NCBI GenBank assembly: GCA_937885815.1
Contig: CALABM010000164.1
Span: forward strand, 1-23,252
From: an uncultured Verrucomicrobiales bacterium
Lineage (GTDB): Bacteria; Verrucomicrobiota; Verrucomicrobiia; Verrucomicrobiales; Akkermansiaceae
Direction: 5' to 3'
DNA: 23,252 nt
The notes under the pieces are model-generated. The model was not told the origin of the DNA, did no database searches, and saw only the letters and a program-made list of their open reading frames with translations. The translations under genes were made by a program, and so were the position numbers. Positions 5,795 through 14,007 of this stretch are shown piece by piece (the stretch's first letter is position 1; each line of letters opens with the position of its first letter).

Positions 5795-8700
5795 ATGAAA
5801 AAGATTTTACTGGCAGCAGCAGTTTGGCCGGGGCTGACCCTGGCAGATTCCGTTCACCATTCACGGAATGGACGTGAAGCGGTGATAAAGTTTGATGAGC
5901 CCGTGGTGCCGCTGAGTGTGGTACAGAATGGCGTGAATGCGGAGCTCTCCGCCGAGGATAGAGGCCTGAACCTCTTTGATATATCGGGTGATGCTCAGTT
6001 TACGCCGGATGCCCGCTGGGTGGATCAGGACCGCCTTCTTCTCACCTACAAGAAAGGTTTCAACGGCAGCACCCGCTACCGCTTGGCTTTCCGCCCCGGT
6101 TCCGCGAAATACCTCAGCGGCCGTGAGATGCCCCAGCCGGCATTTGAGTTCAGCTATCAGGGGCAGGAGCTTTCGCAGATGCGCACGAATGTCGGCCTGC
6201 CGAACGCCGCTGCCTGCGTGTATGTGAATAACCCGATTACGCGCGCTCAGCTTGATTTTTCTGCTCAGAGTGAGGTGACATACACCTTCCGCGAGGTTCT
6301 GCGGAGAGGCCCGGAGCAGCAGTATGGCCGTACCATGCGCGGCGTGCCGACACCGGCTCAGGTGAAGCATATTAACCCCTATCAGGTGCTCAGCCTCGCA
6401 TTCCCCGGTCGCGATTTGAAGGATATCAGCTCCGAAGAACTTGCTGCGATGACGCCTGAAACCCCCATTGCTGGCTATGTGCTGGTGCAAGCTGAGGGTG
6501 AGCTTTCCGGAGAAGGAGATTGGGAGCTTGTCGTCACCCCCGGCAGCGGGGATTTGAAGCCTTCTACCGGCTACGTGGAGCGCCCCGTGGTGCCGGCCAT
6601 GCAAGTAACGGCCATGGTATCCGAGGTGAAGGATGCTGCCCCCGGAGTGGCCATAGAAGTGAACCTGAATGCTCCTGTGCTCACGGAGCAGATGCCTGAG
6701 CTTTTCCGCGGGCTGGAGCTGAAGGTGGGGGAGGCCACGGCAGTGAACAGCGAGGATGGCCGCAGTAAGACTGTTACCCTGCCGGATGGCAAGACGCTTA
6801 CCTTTACCTATTCGGATGTTGAGCCTTCCAGTGTTTCTCCTGTTGTCCCCCATAACGGCGTAAGTGACTTCCTGGTGCGTACGGTGGACTTTCAGCCGCC
6901 GTATGGTGAGACCTTCCGCATTCTGGTAAGCGGTGATGCCTCATTGCCGCAGGTGGTGGAGCTGACGATGAAAGCCGGCACGCAGGTGATGCTGGGTGCG
7001 GCGAGCCGTGAGGACCAGTGCTGCCGCTTATCGCTCGCTCCAGCATGCCCGTCGCTGGATTGTGGTGGCACGCCGGAAAGGCCTTTGCTGCTGCCCCTGA
7101 ACGGCGACCGCCGGATGAAGCTTACGCTGTTCAACCAGAGCGCCGTGCGCGTGAGCGCTGCTCGCCTCAGTGCCGAGCAGTTCTTGAAATATGCACGTAT
7201 GCTGAATGAGACAAGGCTTGGCATGGAAGCTCAGCGTGCGAAGACTGAGTACCGCCTGAAGCTGCTGGAGACTCGCCGCCGTTTGGGGGCGGATAATGTG
7301 AGTGAGCAGGCGATTCGCTCAGAGGAGCGTGCTCTTCGCCGTCAATCTCCCCCTGATTTCGCGCGCCTGCGCTCTTACATGAACGATGTGGCTTTCAGTT
7401 CCGAGCAGGAGCTCAGCTTCAATGCTGCGGGCATGAATGGCCTTAGCTCTGCCGAGGCTTTTGTGGATTTGAACTCGCTCATGGGTGGCGAGGCAAAGCC
7501 CGGCTGCTATATCATTTCTGTGCGCCGTACGGTTACTCCCGCTGTGAAGGAACAGTTGCAGCGCGTGGGCGCAAACTCTGCTCTTTTTGATGTGGAGCAG
7601 TGGTACATCGTACAGCTTACCGACCTTCAGCTTACCGCCGGTGCAGAGGCTATCGTTCTCACCCGCCTGAGTGATGGCGCCCCTGTGATGCAGGGCAGCA
7701 TGCTGGAGGCCGGCCGTGAGCCTGTGGCCTTGCAGAACGCCGTGGCTTCCGTGCCTGTCAGAACTGGCGGCCGCCCGAATAACACACGCTGGCTCGTCCT
7801 GCAGAGCGGTGAGGATTATGGCACTTTCCTTTGGAGAGATAACCATCCGCGTTTGGATACGGATAGCCGCATCGAGGTCGTGCGTGACCGCGGAACATAC
7901 CGCCCGGGCGAAACGGTGCACCTGCGTGGTATTCTGCGCCGAGTAAGCGCCAAGGGTGAGGCATCCCTTGGCAATGTTCGCCGTGTGTCCGTTTCCGTGA
8001 ATCGGCCGAATGGCACTCGCATGCTGGACCGCCGCGTGGCCGTGAATGCGTTTGGAGCGTTCGAGATGGATTTTGACCTTCCTGCGGGAGAGGAAGACGT
8101 GACGGGTGATTACCGGGTGCTGGTAGAGAGTGGTGATTACCGTGCCTATCTCTTTGTGCCGTGCCAGGTATTCCGCCGTGATTCCTTTGATGTGAAGATG
8201 GAGGTGAGCATGGAGCGCGTTCGCCCCCGCGAGTACACCGTGAAGGTGAGCGCTACGGATATGAATGGCATGCCGCTGAGCCGTGCGAATGTGCACTTGG
8301 ATATCGTGCTGCAGCTGGCCGGGGACGCTTCACGCGGGACGGCACAGGTTAAGTTTGACGCCCAGTCTTATGAGCTTACACTGGGTGAGGACGGCACCGC
8401 CACCTATACCGGCAAGCTGCCTGAGCTCACGGCGGGTGAAATTCATAATGTAGTGCGCGTGAGCGGTGAAGTGATGAATGACCGCCACGAGGTGCGCCGC
8501 CTGAATGAGGAGATGAAGCCCTATTACCCGGCGGATTTCCTTGCTGAGCTCAGAGAGCATGATGTGCTTGTGCTGAACAGCACTACATCCCCCACACCTC
8601 GCGTGCTGGACCGTGAGCAGGCGGTGCACCTGCGCCTCATCTCCTACCTGCCGCGCCAGAGCAAGCTGCCGAATGGCATCATCATCCGTGATTCTGTGCG

Positions 8701-11700
8701 CCTTCCGCTCTGGGAGGGTGATATCACAGTGCCGGCAGGTGCTGTGAACGGCGTGCCCACAGGCATGTTTGAGCGCTGGAGAACATTCGCGGAGAGTTTG
8801 TCACTGTCCGAGCGGCATACGAATCCGCCCATGATTGTGGAGCTTACTGCTGTGGATGCTGCCGGAAATCCGCTTTCCATGCAGCTGAATACCTACGCTC
8901 CGCGTGTAGATGAGGACTGGATGCCCGGTTACCGCCGAGTGAACCGCTCTGCTACCGCCACCTTGGAAGATGACAAGCTGCGCGTGCAGGCTGCCTTCAT
9001 GCGTGCCGGGCAGGCCGTGGTGGTCATTCGCTCGGTGCGTGGCACTCGCGTGTTACCGGTGACCGAGGTGAAGGAAGGCATGAATGAGCTGGTGCTGCCG
9101 CTGGAGGGCGGTGAGTTCGGCAGCGTTCAGGCCGTGCTCATGCAGATGCTGCAGAAGGATGGCCTTTACACAAGGCTGGATTCCCGCGCTGCCTCCGCTA
9201 ATGTGCCGAACCGCCAAGCAGCCCTCACGGTGGATATCACCACACCTCAGCAGAATCTGCGTCCCGGCGAGAAAGTCACTCTTTCCGGTACGGTGAAGGG
9301 GCCGGATGGCCGGCCTGCGAATGCACAGGTGACCCTCTTCGCCGTGGATGCCGGCATGCTCTCTGTGGATAACCACACCGTGCCGAATCTCCTGCTGCGT
9401 TTCTCTCATGTGTGGGTATCCCCGTTTGCTCCCCGCACTCACAGCCTCATTTATGAGCCGAACGCTCGCCCGTCCATGAACCTCCTGCCGGGTATCTGGG
9501 GCATGTACCGGAATACTTTCACAACGGGAGGAGCTCGTCCTATGATAATGCGTAACAGCCGCTCCGGTCGCACACTGGCCATGGGCGCCGCTGCTCCTGC
9601 TCCTATGGCGTACAGCGCACAGGAATCCGCTGAACCGATGACGATGGACGGTGCACCCGCCCCGGTGAATGGCAGAAAGGCAGCGGAGAGTGATGCTTGG
9701 GCGGCGGAAGATGAGGCCGTGGCTGAGGATTGTGTCGCTGAGTGCACTGAGGCCGGTGGAGTAGTTACCGCTCCGAGGCTGCGCACAAACTTCATCCCGG
9801 TGGCCGTGTGGGCACCGGAGCTGGCTACGGATGGTGAAGGGCGCTTCTCCGTGGAGCTGACTCTCCCGGATACCTTCACCACGTATAAGGTGTTTGCTCT
9901 GGCCTTGGGTGCGGATGGCAAGACCTTCGGCAACGGCGAGGCAGAGTTCATCGTGAATCAGCCCGTCATGCTGACTCCCGGCACGCCCCTCTTCATGAGC
10001 CTGGGTGACCACCTGCGCCTGCCCCTCACCATCTCCAACTCTACGGATGCCGAGGGTACATGGACTGTTACACTGGAAGGAGCAGAGGCTCCTCAGCAGG
10101 TTACGATTCAGGCTAAGAGCACGGCCACGCTGTACTTTGATTACAAAGCTACGGAAGAGGGTATGCGCACGCTGCGCTGGCAGGCTGTTTCCGGCGCGGG
10201 CGGTGATGCTGTGGAAGGCAGCTTCAATGTGCGATTCCCGGCGCCGCTGCTGAAGGAAGCGCACCATCTCGTGCTGGCCGCTGGTCAGGAGCCGTTGCGC
10301 GTGGCCGGTCTGCTGGCGCCTGAGCTGGCCGGTTCCGGTCGTGGCAGCATGGAGATTCTCCTTTCCTCCAACCCGCTGCTGCACCTGTACGGCTGCATGG
10401 AGCTGGTGCAGAACACGGCTTATCCCTGCACGCACTATGGTGCTACCTCCATGATGGTATGGATGCTTTATGACCGCTTGGCACCGTTCAGCCCCATCAT
10501 GGCTCAGACGGAGCCGGCTGAGGCTCGTCGCTATGTGTCAACCGGTATTGCTAACCTGCTGAAGTGCCAGCAGGAGGATGGTGGCATCTCGTACTGGTAC
10601 GGCGCACGCATCAGCAGCCCTTGGGCCTCTGCGTATACCGGCCTTGTGTTCACCTTGGCTCAGGAGAATGGCTTTGACGTGCCTGAGCAGTCCATGGAGG
10701 CCCTGAAGTCATACCTGCGTACTCAGCTGGAGCTTTCCCGCCGTCCGCAGCCGACGGTGACGTTCTCTCCGTTTGATTTGTATGCCATCGGCCGCACTAT
10801 TGGTGATGCCGACTTGGCAAACGAGGCCCTCGCCACCGCTCTGCGTTCTGCGGAGCAGGAGAGCGAGCAGGCCGCCATCTTCGGCAGCCGCCGCTGGTGG
10901 GGCTCCGGCTATGCCGTGGCATCCCTGCGCTTCCTCGGTCAGATGACTGCTGAGCCGGAGAACCTGCACGAGCCCTTCCTCGCTTGGATGCGTGCCGTGG
11001 GCCATGATTATCGCCACGCCACCACTTGGGATGGCGGCTGGATGCTCATTGCCCTGCATGAGTACCTGCGCCGCACACCGGACAGCAGCGCGGACGCCTC
11101 CATCCCCCTGGAGGATGGCCGCCAGCTGACTCTCGGTAACGGCCTCACCACTCTCACACCAGCTCCCGCAGCCACCCTGGGCGAGACAGCCACGGTGCTC
11201 AGCACTACTGCCGGCACTGCTTACATCACTGTGCGTGCTCGCGCCCTGCCGGAGAAGACTGAATACCCCGGCGTAACGGAGAATGGCCTGCAGGTGACCC
11301 GCATTTACGAGAAGCGTGGGGAGGATGGCGTATGGCGTGAGGCTACGGAGTTCAACGTGGGCGACGTGGTGCGCGTGACGCTTACCTGCGCCAAGACGGA
11401 CCGTGACTTGGAGTACTTCATTCTGGAGGACTACCTGCCCGCCTGTATGGAGGCCATTAATCCGGAAGTGCCGTCACAGGCTGCCGGGCTGGAGCCCCGT
11501 GCATGGAGCCATTGGTTTGACCAGAAAGAATACCTTGCTGACCGCGTGCGTGGTTTCTGCACGCGCTGGGGTGGCCGTGACCTGCTGAATATGAGCTACT
11601 ACGCCCGTGTGAAGCGCTCCGGTGTGTCCACGGCGCCGCCTGCTCAGGGACAGCTCATGTATGAGCCGCAAACTTACGGCCTCTCGCCGAATGCAGTTAT

Positions 11701-11713
11701 CACTTCGCACTGA
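5795..11713 (+). CDS. Giant bacterial alpha-2-macroglobulin-like protein lacking the thioester motif
   Basis: This 1972-residue exported protein has a signal peptide (MKKILLAAAVWPGLTLA, cut before DS) and no lipobox Cys, so it is probably periplasmic or surface-exposed. The macroglobulin parts run in order: an N-terminal extension of several hundred residues; an MG2-type domain with RGTYRPGETVHLRGILRR (about 698-715); an A2M_N_2 segment with FAVDAGMLSVDNH (about 1181-1193); a bait-like stretch of low complexity rich in Met, Ala, Pro and Glu (about 1250-1320); the A2M core LPDTFTTYKVFALALGADGK (about 1357-1376); an alpha/alpha thioester-type domain (about 1520-1800); and a C-terminal beta domain with LEYFILEDYLPACMEAI. 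The thioester motif CxEQ is absent: the candidate sites read CMEL (1534-1537) and CTHY (1545-1548, in AYPCTHYGATS). Such proteins trap proteases; without a thioester this one could act only non-covalently, as proposed for the YfaS type. It is longer than usual (about 1500-1700) and does not sit beside a pbpC gene here. A weak leader hairpin lies at 5740-5767. Confidence 0.92.
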   Translation: MKKILLAAAVWPGLTLADSVHHSRNGREAVIKFDEPVVPLSVVQNGVNAELSAEDRGLNLFDISGDAQFTPDARWVDQDRLLLTYKKGFNGSTRYRLAFRPGSAKYLSGREMPQPAFEFSYQGQELSQMRTNVGLPNAAACVYVNNPITRAQLDFSAQSEVTYTFREVLRRGPEQQYGRTMRGVPTPAQVKHINPYQVLSLAFPGRDLKDISSEELAAMTPETPIAGYVLVQAEGELSGEGDWELVVTPGSGDLKPSTGYVERPVVPAMQVTAMVSEVKDAAPGVAIEVNLNAPVLTEQMPELFRGLELKVGEATAVNSEDGRSKTVTLPDGKTLTFTYSDVEPSSVSPVVPHNGVSDFLVRTVDFQPPYGETFRILVSGDASLPQVVELTMKAGTQVMLGAASREDQCCRLSLAPACPSLDCGGTPERPLLLPLNGDRRMKLTLFNQSAVRVSAARLSAEQFLKYARMLNETRLGMEAQRAKTEYRLKLLETRRRLGADNVSEQAIRSEERALRRQSPPDFARLRSYMNDVAFSSEQELSFNAAGMNGLSSAEAFVDLNSLMGGEAKPGCYIISVRRTVTPAVKEQLQRVGANSALFDVEQWYIVQLTDLQLTAGAEAIVLTRLSDGAPVMQGSMLEAGREPVALQNAVASVPVRTGGRPNNTRWLVLQSGEDYGTFLWRDNHPRLDTDSRIEVVRDRGTYRPGETVHLRGILRRVSAKGEASLGNVRRVSVSVNRPNGTRMLDRRVAVNAFGAFEMDFDLPAGEEDVTGDYRVLVESGDYRAYLFVPCQVFRRDSFDVKMEVSMERVRPREYTVKVSATDMNGMPLSRANVHLDIVLQLAGDASRGTAQVKFDAQSYELTLGEDGTATYTGKLPELTAGEIHNVVRVSGEVMNDRHEVRRLNEEMKPYYPADFLAELREHDVLVLNSTTSPTPRVLDREQAVHLRLISYLPRQSKLPNGIIIRDSVRLPLWEGDITVPAGAVNGVPTGMFERWRTFAESLSLSERHTNPPMIVELTAVDAAGNPLSMQLNTYAPRVDEDWMPGYRRVNRSATATLEDDKLRVQAAFMRAGQAVVVIRSVRGTRVLPVTEVKEGMNELVLPLEGGEFGSVQAVLMQMLQKDGLYTRLDSRAASANVPNRQAALTVDITTPQQNLRPGEKVTLSGTVKGPDGRPANAQVTLFAVDAGMLSVDNHTVPNLLLRFSHVWVSPFAPRTHSLIYEPNARPSMNLLPGIWGMYRNTFTTGGARPMIMRNSRSGRTLAMGAAAPAPMAYSAQESAEPMTMDGAPAPVNGRKAAESDAWAAEDEAVAEDCVAECTEAGGVVTAPRLRTNFIPVAVWAPELATDGEGRFSVELTLPDTFTTYKVFALALGADGKTFGNGEAEFIVNQPVMLTPGTPLFMSLGDHLRLPLTISNSTDAEGTWTVTLEGAEAPQQVTIQAKSTATLYFDYKATEEGMRTLRWQAVSGAGGDAVEGSFNVRFPAPLLKEAHHLVLAAGQEPLRVAGLLAPELAGSGRGSMEILLSSNPLLHLYGCMELVQNTAYPCTHYGATSMMVWMLYDRLAPFSPIMAQTEPAEARRYVSTGIANLLKCQQEDGGISYWYGARISSPWASAYTGLVFTLAQENGFDVPEQSMEALKSYLRTQLELSRRPQPTVTFSPFDLYAIGRTIGDADLANEALATALRSAEQESEQAAIFGSRRWWGSGYAVASLRFLGQMTAEPENLHEPFLAWMRAVGHDYRHATTWDGGWMLIALHEYLRRTPDSSADASIPLEDGRQLTLGNGLTTLTPAPAATLGETATVLSTTAGTAYITVRARALPEKTEYPGVTENGLQVTRIYEKRGEDGVWREATEFNVGDVVRVTLTCAKTDRDLEYFILEDYLPACMEAINPEVPSQAAGLEPRAWSHWFDQKEYLADRVRGFCTRWGGRDLLNMSYYARVKRSGVSTAPPAQGQLMYEPQTYGLSPNAVITSH

Positions 11714-11729
11714 TTAACGGAAAACCTTC

Positions 11730-11764
11730 ATGAGATGGACGAGCCGCAAACTCGTCCATCTCAT
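11730..11764. repeat. Perfect 14-bp inverted repeat between the macroglobulin gene and uvrB
   Basis: Fourteen bases at 11730-11743 (starting ATGAGATGG) are exactly complementary to 11751-11764, around a 7-base loop (CCGCAAA). It lies 17 bases after the macroglobulin stop and 23 bases before the chosen uvrB start. The stem is strong but no T-run follows on the + strand (CTTACC); on the - strand GAAGGTTTT follows. It could be a terminator of atypical form, an RNA-stability hairpin, or a regulatory site for uvrB. Confidence 0.7.
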
Positions 11765-11786
11765 CTTACCAAGCACATCCTCAGAC

Positions 11787-13964
11787 GTGTCCATCTTTCA
11801 GCTAGTTACGGATTATCAACCTTCCGGAGATCAGGAGCAGGCCATTGCCAAGCTCCTCAAATCTCTGGACGCAGGAAACAAGCACCAGTGCCTGCTGGGC
11901 GTGACGGGCAGCGGCAAGACCTTCACGATGGCGAATATCATCGCTGCGCAGGATAGGCCGGTGCTGGTGCTCTCTCATAATAAAACCCTCGCGGCTCAGC
12001 TGTATTCGGAGCTGAAGAGCTTCTTCCCGCATAATGCGGTGGAGTATTTCGTCTCCTACTTTGATTATTACCAGCCTGAGGCCTACATCGCCAGCACGGA
12101 TACCTACATCGAGAAAGACAGCGCGATTAACGAGGAAATTGACCGCCTCTGCCTGAATGCCATGCGCTCGCTGCTGCTGCGGCGAGATGTCATCGTGGTG
12201 GCAAGTGTGAGTTGCATCTACGGCTTGGGCTCGCCTGAGGATTACCGGGAGCTGACGCTTTCCATCCGCGTGGGGCAGGAGCTGGACCGCGATGCCATGC
12301 TGGCCTGTCTCACGGAGCTGCTCTTTGAGCGGAGTGATTTTGATTTCCGCCGTGGTACCTTCCGCGTGCGTGGGGACGTGGTGGAGATATACCCGGCGCA
12401 GAGTGATGGTGAGGCCATCCGCGTGGAGTTTTTCGGGGAGGAGATAGATGCGATTTCGCTCATTGATGCCACCACAGGCCGCACTCGCGATAAGATGAGC
12501 AGCTACCTCTTTTTCCCGGTGAAGCAGTACGTTTCCTCACCGGAAAAACGCCATCCCGCCATCCTTTCCATCCGCAAGGAACTGGAGGAGCGCATGGCTT
12601 GGTTTGAGAAGCAGAATAAGCTCATCGAGGCCCAGCGCCTGAAGATGCGCACGGATTATGATTTGGAGCTCATTAATGAGATTGGCTTCTGCAAGGGAAT
12701 TGAGAACTACTCCCGCCACCTTGCCGGCCGCGCACCGGGCTCCACGCCGTCCACCCTGCAGGATTATTTCCCGGCGGATCACCTTACTATCATTGATGAA
12801 TCCCACGCCACCGTGCCGCAGATTGGCGGCATGTATGAGGGTGACCGCTCCAGAAAGCAAGTGCTCATTGACCACGGTTTCCGCCTCCCCTCTGCGCTGG
12901 ATAACCGCCCGCTGCGCTTTGATGAGTTCATGGCGCGGCAGGCTCAGCTGGTGTATGTGAGCGCCACGCCTGGCCCCTTCGAGTACGTGAACTGCGTGCC
13001 GGGCAATCCCTCCTACATCCCCGTGCTGAAGGCTAAACGCGGTAATACACACGCCCGCAGTGAGAAGGCCAGTCAGGCCATCACGAAAGCGCCGGATGAC
13101 TTCCGCGGCGTCTTCTTCCACCGCTTGGAGGAGCTTCGCGTGCCGCCGCATCCCTCGTCTGCCCCCGTTGAGAAGTTTAACCCGCGCGGGCTTGGCCAGC
13201 CTCTCATCGTAGAGCAGCTCATACGTCCCACCGGTCTGCTGGAGCCGAAAATCACCCTCCTGCCGCTGGAGGGGCAGATAGATAAGACCATCGAGCTCTG
13301 CCATGCCCGTGTGAGTGTGCGCGAGCGCGTGCTGGTAACGACTCTCACTAAGCGCACCGCCGAGGACCTCACGGATTACCTGCGCAACATCGGGCTGCGT
13401 GTGGAGTACATTCATGCGGATGTGGATGCCATCGAGCGCGTGGAAATTCTGCGCAAGCTGCGAAGCGGCACCGTGGATATTCTGGTGGGTATCAACCTCT
13501 TGCGAGAGGGCTTGGATTTACCGGAGGTATCTCTCGTATGTATCTTGGATGCGGATAAGGAGGGCTTCCTGCGCAATGAGACGAGCTTGGTGCAGACCGC
13601 AGGTCGCGCCGCTCGCCACGTGCATGGCGAGTGCGTGCTTTTCTGTGATGTCATCACGGATTCCATCCGCCGCTTGGTGGAAGAGAGTGACCGCCGCCGG
13701 GCCATCCAGCAGGCGTACAATGAGGCACACGGCATTACACCGCATACCGTAGCTCGTGCGGACCAGAGCACCCTGCGCCTGTACACCCCGGATGATGAGG
13801 ATGAGTTTGACGAGCCCGCCCTGGTGGCTGCTGATGATGAGGCCGGGAATGTGGAGGAAACTATTCGCCGCTTGGAGAAGGAAATGAAGGAAGCAGCGGC
13901 TCGGCTGGATTTCGAGGTGGCAGCCGTGCTGCGTGATAAGATTAACCTGCTGAAGAAAAAGTAA
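11787..13964 (+). CDS. uvrB: Excinuclease ABC subunit B
   Basis: UvrB is the helicase-like damage-verification subunit of nucleotide excision repair; it works with UvrA and UvrC. The GTG start at 11787 is chosen because it directly precedes the conserved N-terminus (FQLVTDYQPSGDQ). The in-frame ATG at 11730 would place the start inside the 14-bp inverted repeat and add 19 unconserved residues. Motifs in the 725-residue product: Walker A GVTGSGKT (38-45), the beta-hairpin region YFDYYQPEAYI, YFPADHLTIIDESH with the DExH box, SATPGP (about 392-397), and NLLREGLDLPEVSL plus QTAGRAARH of the C-terminal helicase domain. The C-terminal UVR motif (RLEKEMKEAAARLDFEVAA), which binds UvrC, is intact. 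Unusual: about 75 residues (about 399-473) lie between SATPGPFE and VEQLIRPTGLLEP where other UvrBs have about 8-10. The rest is of normal length (about 660). Confidence 0.97.
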   Translation: MSIFQLVTDYQPSGDQEQAIAKLLKSLDAGNKHQCLLGVTGSGKTFTMANIIAAQDRPVLVLSHNKTLAAQLYSELKSFFPHNAVEYFVSYFDYYQPEAYIASTDTYIEKDSAINEEIDRLCLNAMRSLLLRRDVIVVASVSCIYGLGSPEDYRELTLSIRVGQELDRDAMLACLTELLFERSDFDFRRGTFRVRGDVVEIYPAQSDGEAIRVEFFGEEIDAISLIDATTGRTRDKMSSYLFFPVKQYVSSPEKRHPAILSIRKELEERMAWFEKQNKLIEAQRLKMRTDYDLELINEIGFCKGIENYSRHLAGRAPGSTPSTLQDYFPADHLTIIDESHATVPQIGGMYEGDRSRKQVLIDHGFRLPSALDNRPLRFDEFMARQAQLVYVSATPGPFEYVNCVPGNPSYIPVLKAKRGNTHARSEKASQAITKAPDDFRGVFFHRLEELRVPPHPSSAPVEKFNPRGLGQPLIVEQLIRPTGLLEPKITLLPLEGQIDKTIELCHARVSVRERVLVTTLTKRTAEDLTDYLRNIGLRVEYIHADVDAIERVEILRKLRSGTVDILVGINLLREGLDLPEVSLVCILDADKEGFLRNETSLVQTAGRAARHVHGECVLFCDVITDSIRRLVEESDRRRAIQQAYNEAHGITPHTVARADQSTLRLYTPDDEDEFDEPALVAADDEAGNVEETIRRLEKEMKEAAARLDFEVAAVLRDKINLLKKK

Positions 13965-13971
13965 GCGGTGC

Positions 13972-14000
13972 AAAAAAAGCCGCGGAGGGAAATCCGCGGC
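13972..14000 (-). terminator. Terminator of the minus-strand TPM gene, at the convergent junction
   Basis: A perfect 8-bp stem, GCCGCGGA (13979-13986) with TCCGCGGC (13993-14000), has a 6-base loop. Seven A lie on its left (13972-13978), which is a T-run when read on the - strand. It therefore ends the minus-strand gene that stops at 14008. It also lies 15 bases after the uvrB stop, but without a + strand T-run. Confidence 0.85.
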
Positions 14001-14007
14001 CGGTGAA

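Noticed and set aside
9053..10435. A 460-codon antisense frame inside the macroglobulin gene, and others at 5861-6853 and 7319-8296
   Set aside because: All lie opposite a well-supported gene and are His/Arg/Gly-rich without domains; they are by-products of codon bias.
11730..11786. Extended N-terminus of UvrB from ATG 11730
   Set aside because: The extra 19 residues are coded by a perfect inverted repeat and are not part of the conserved UvrB start; GTG 11787 fits better.
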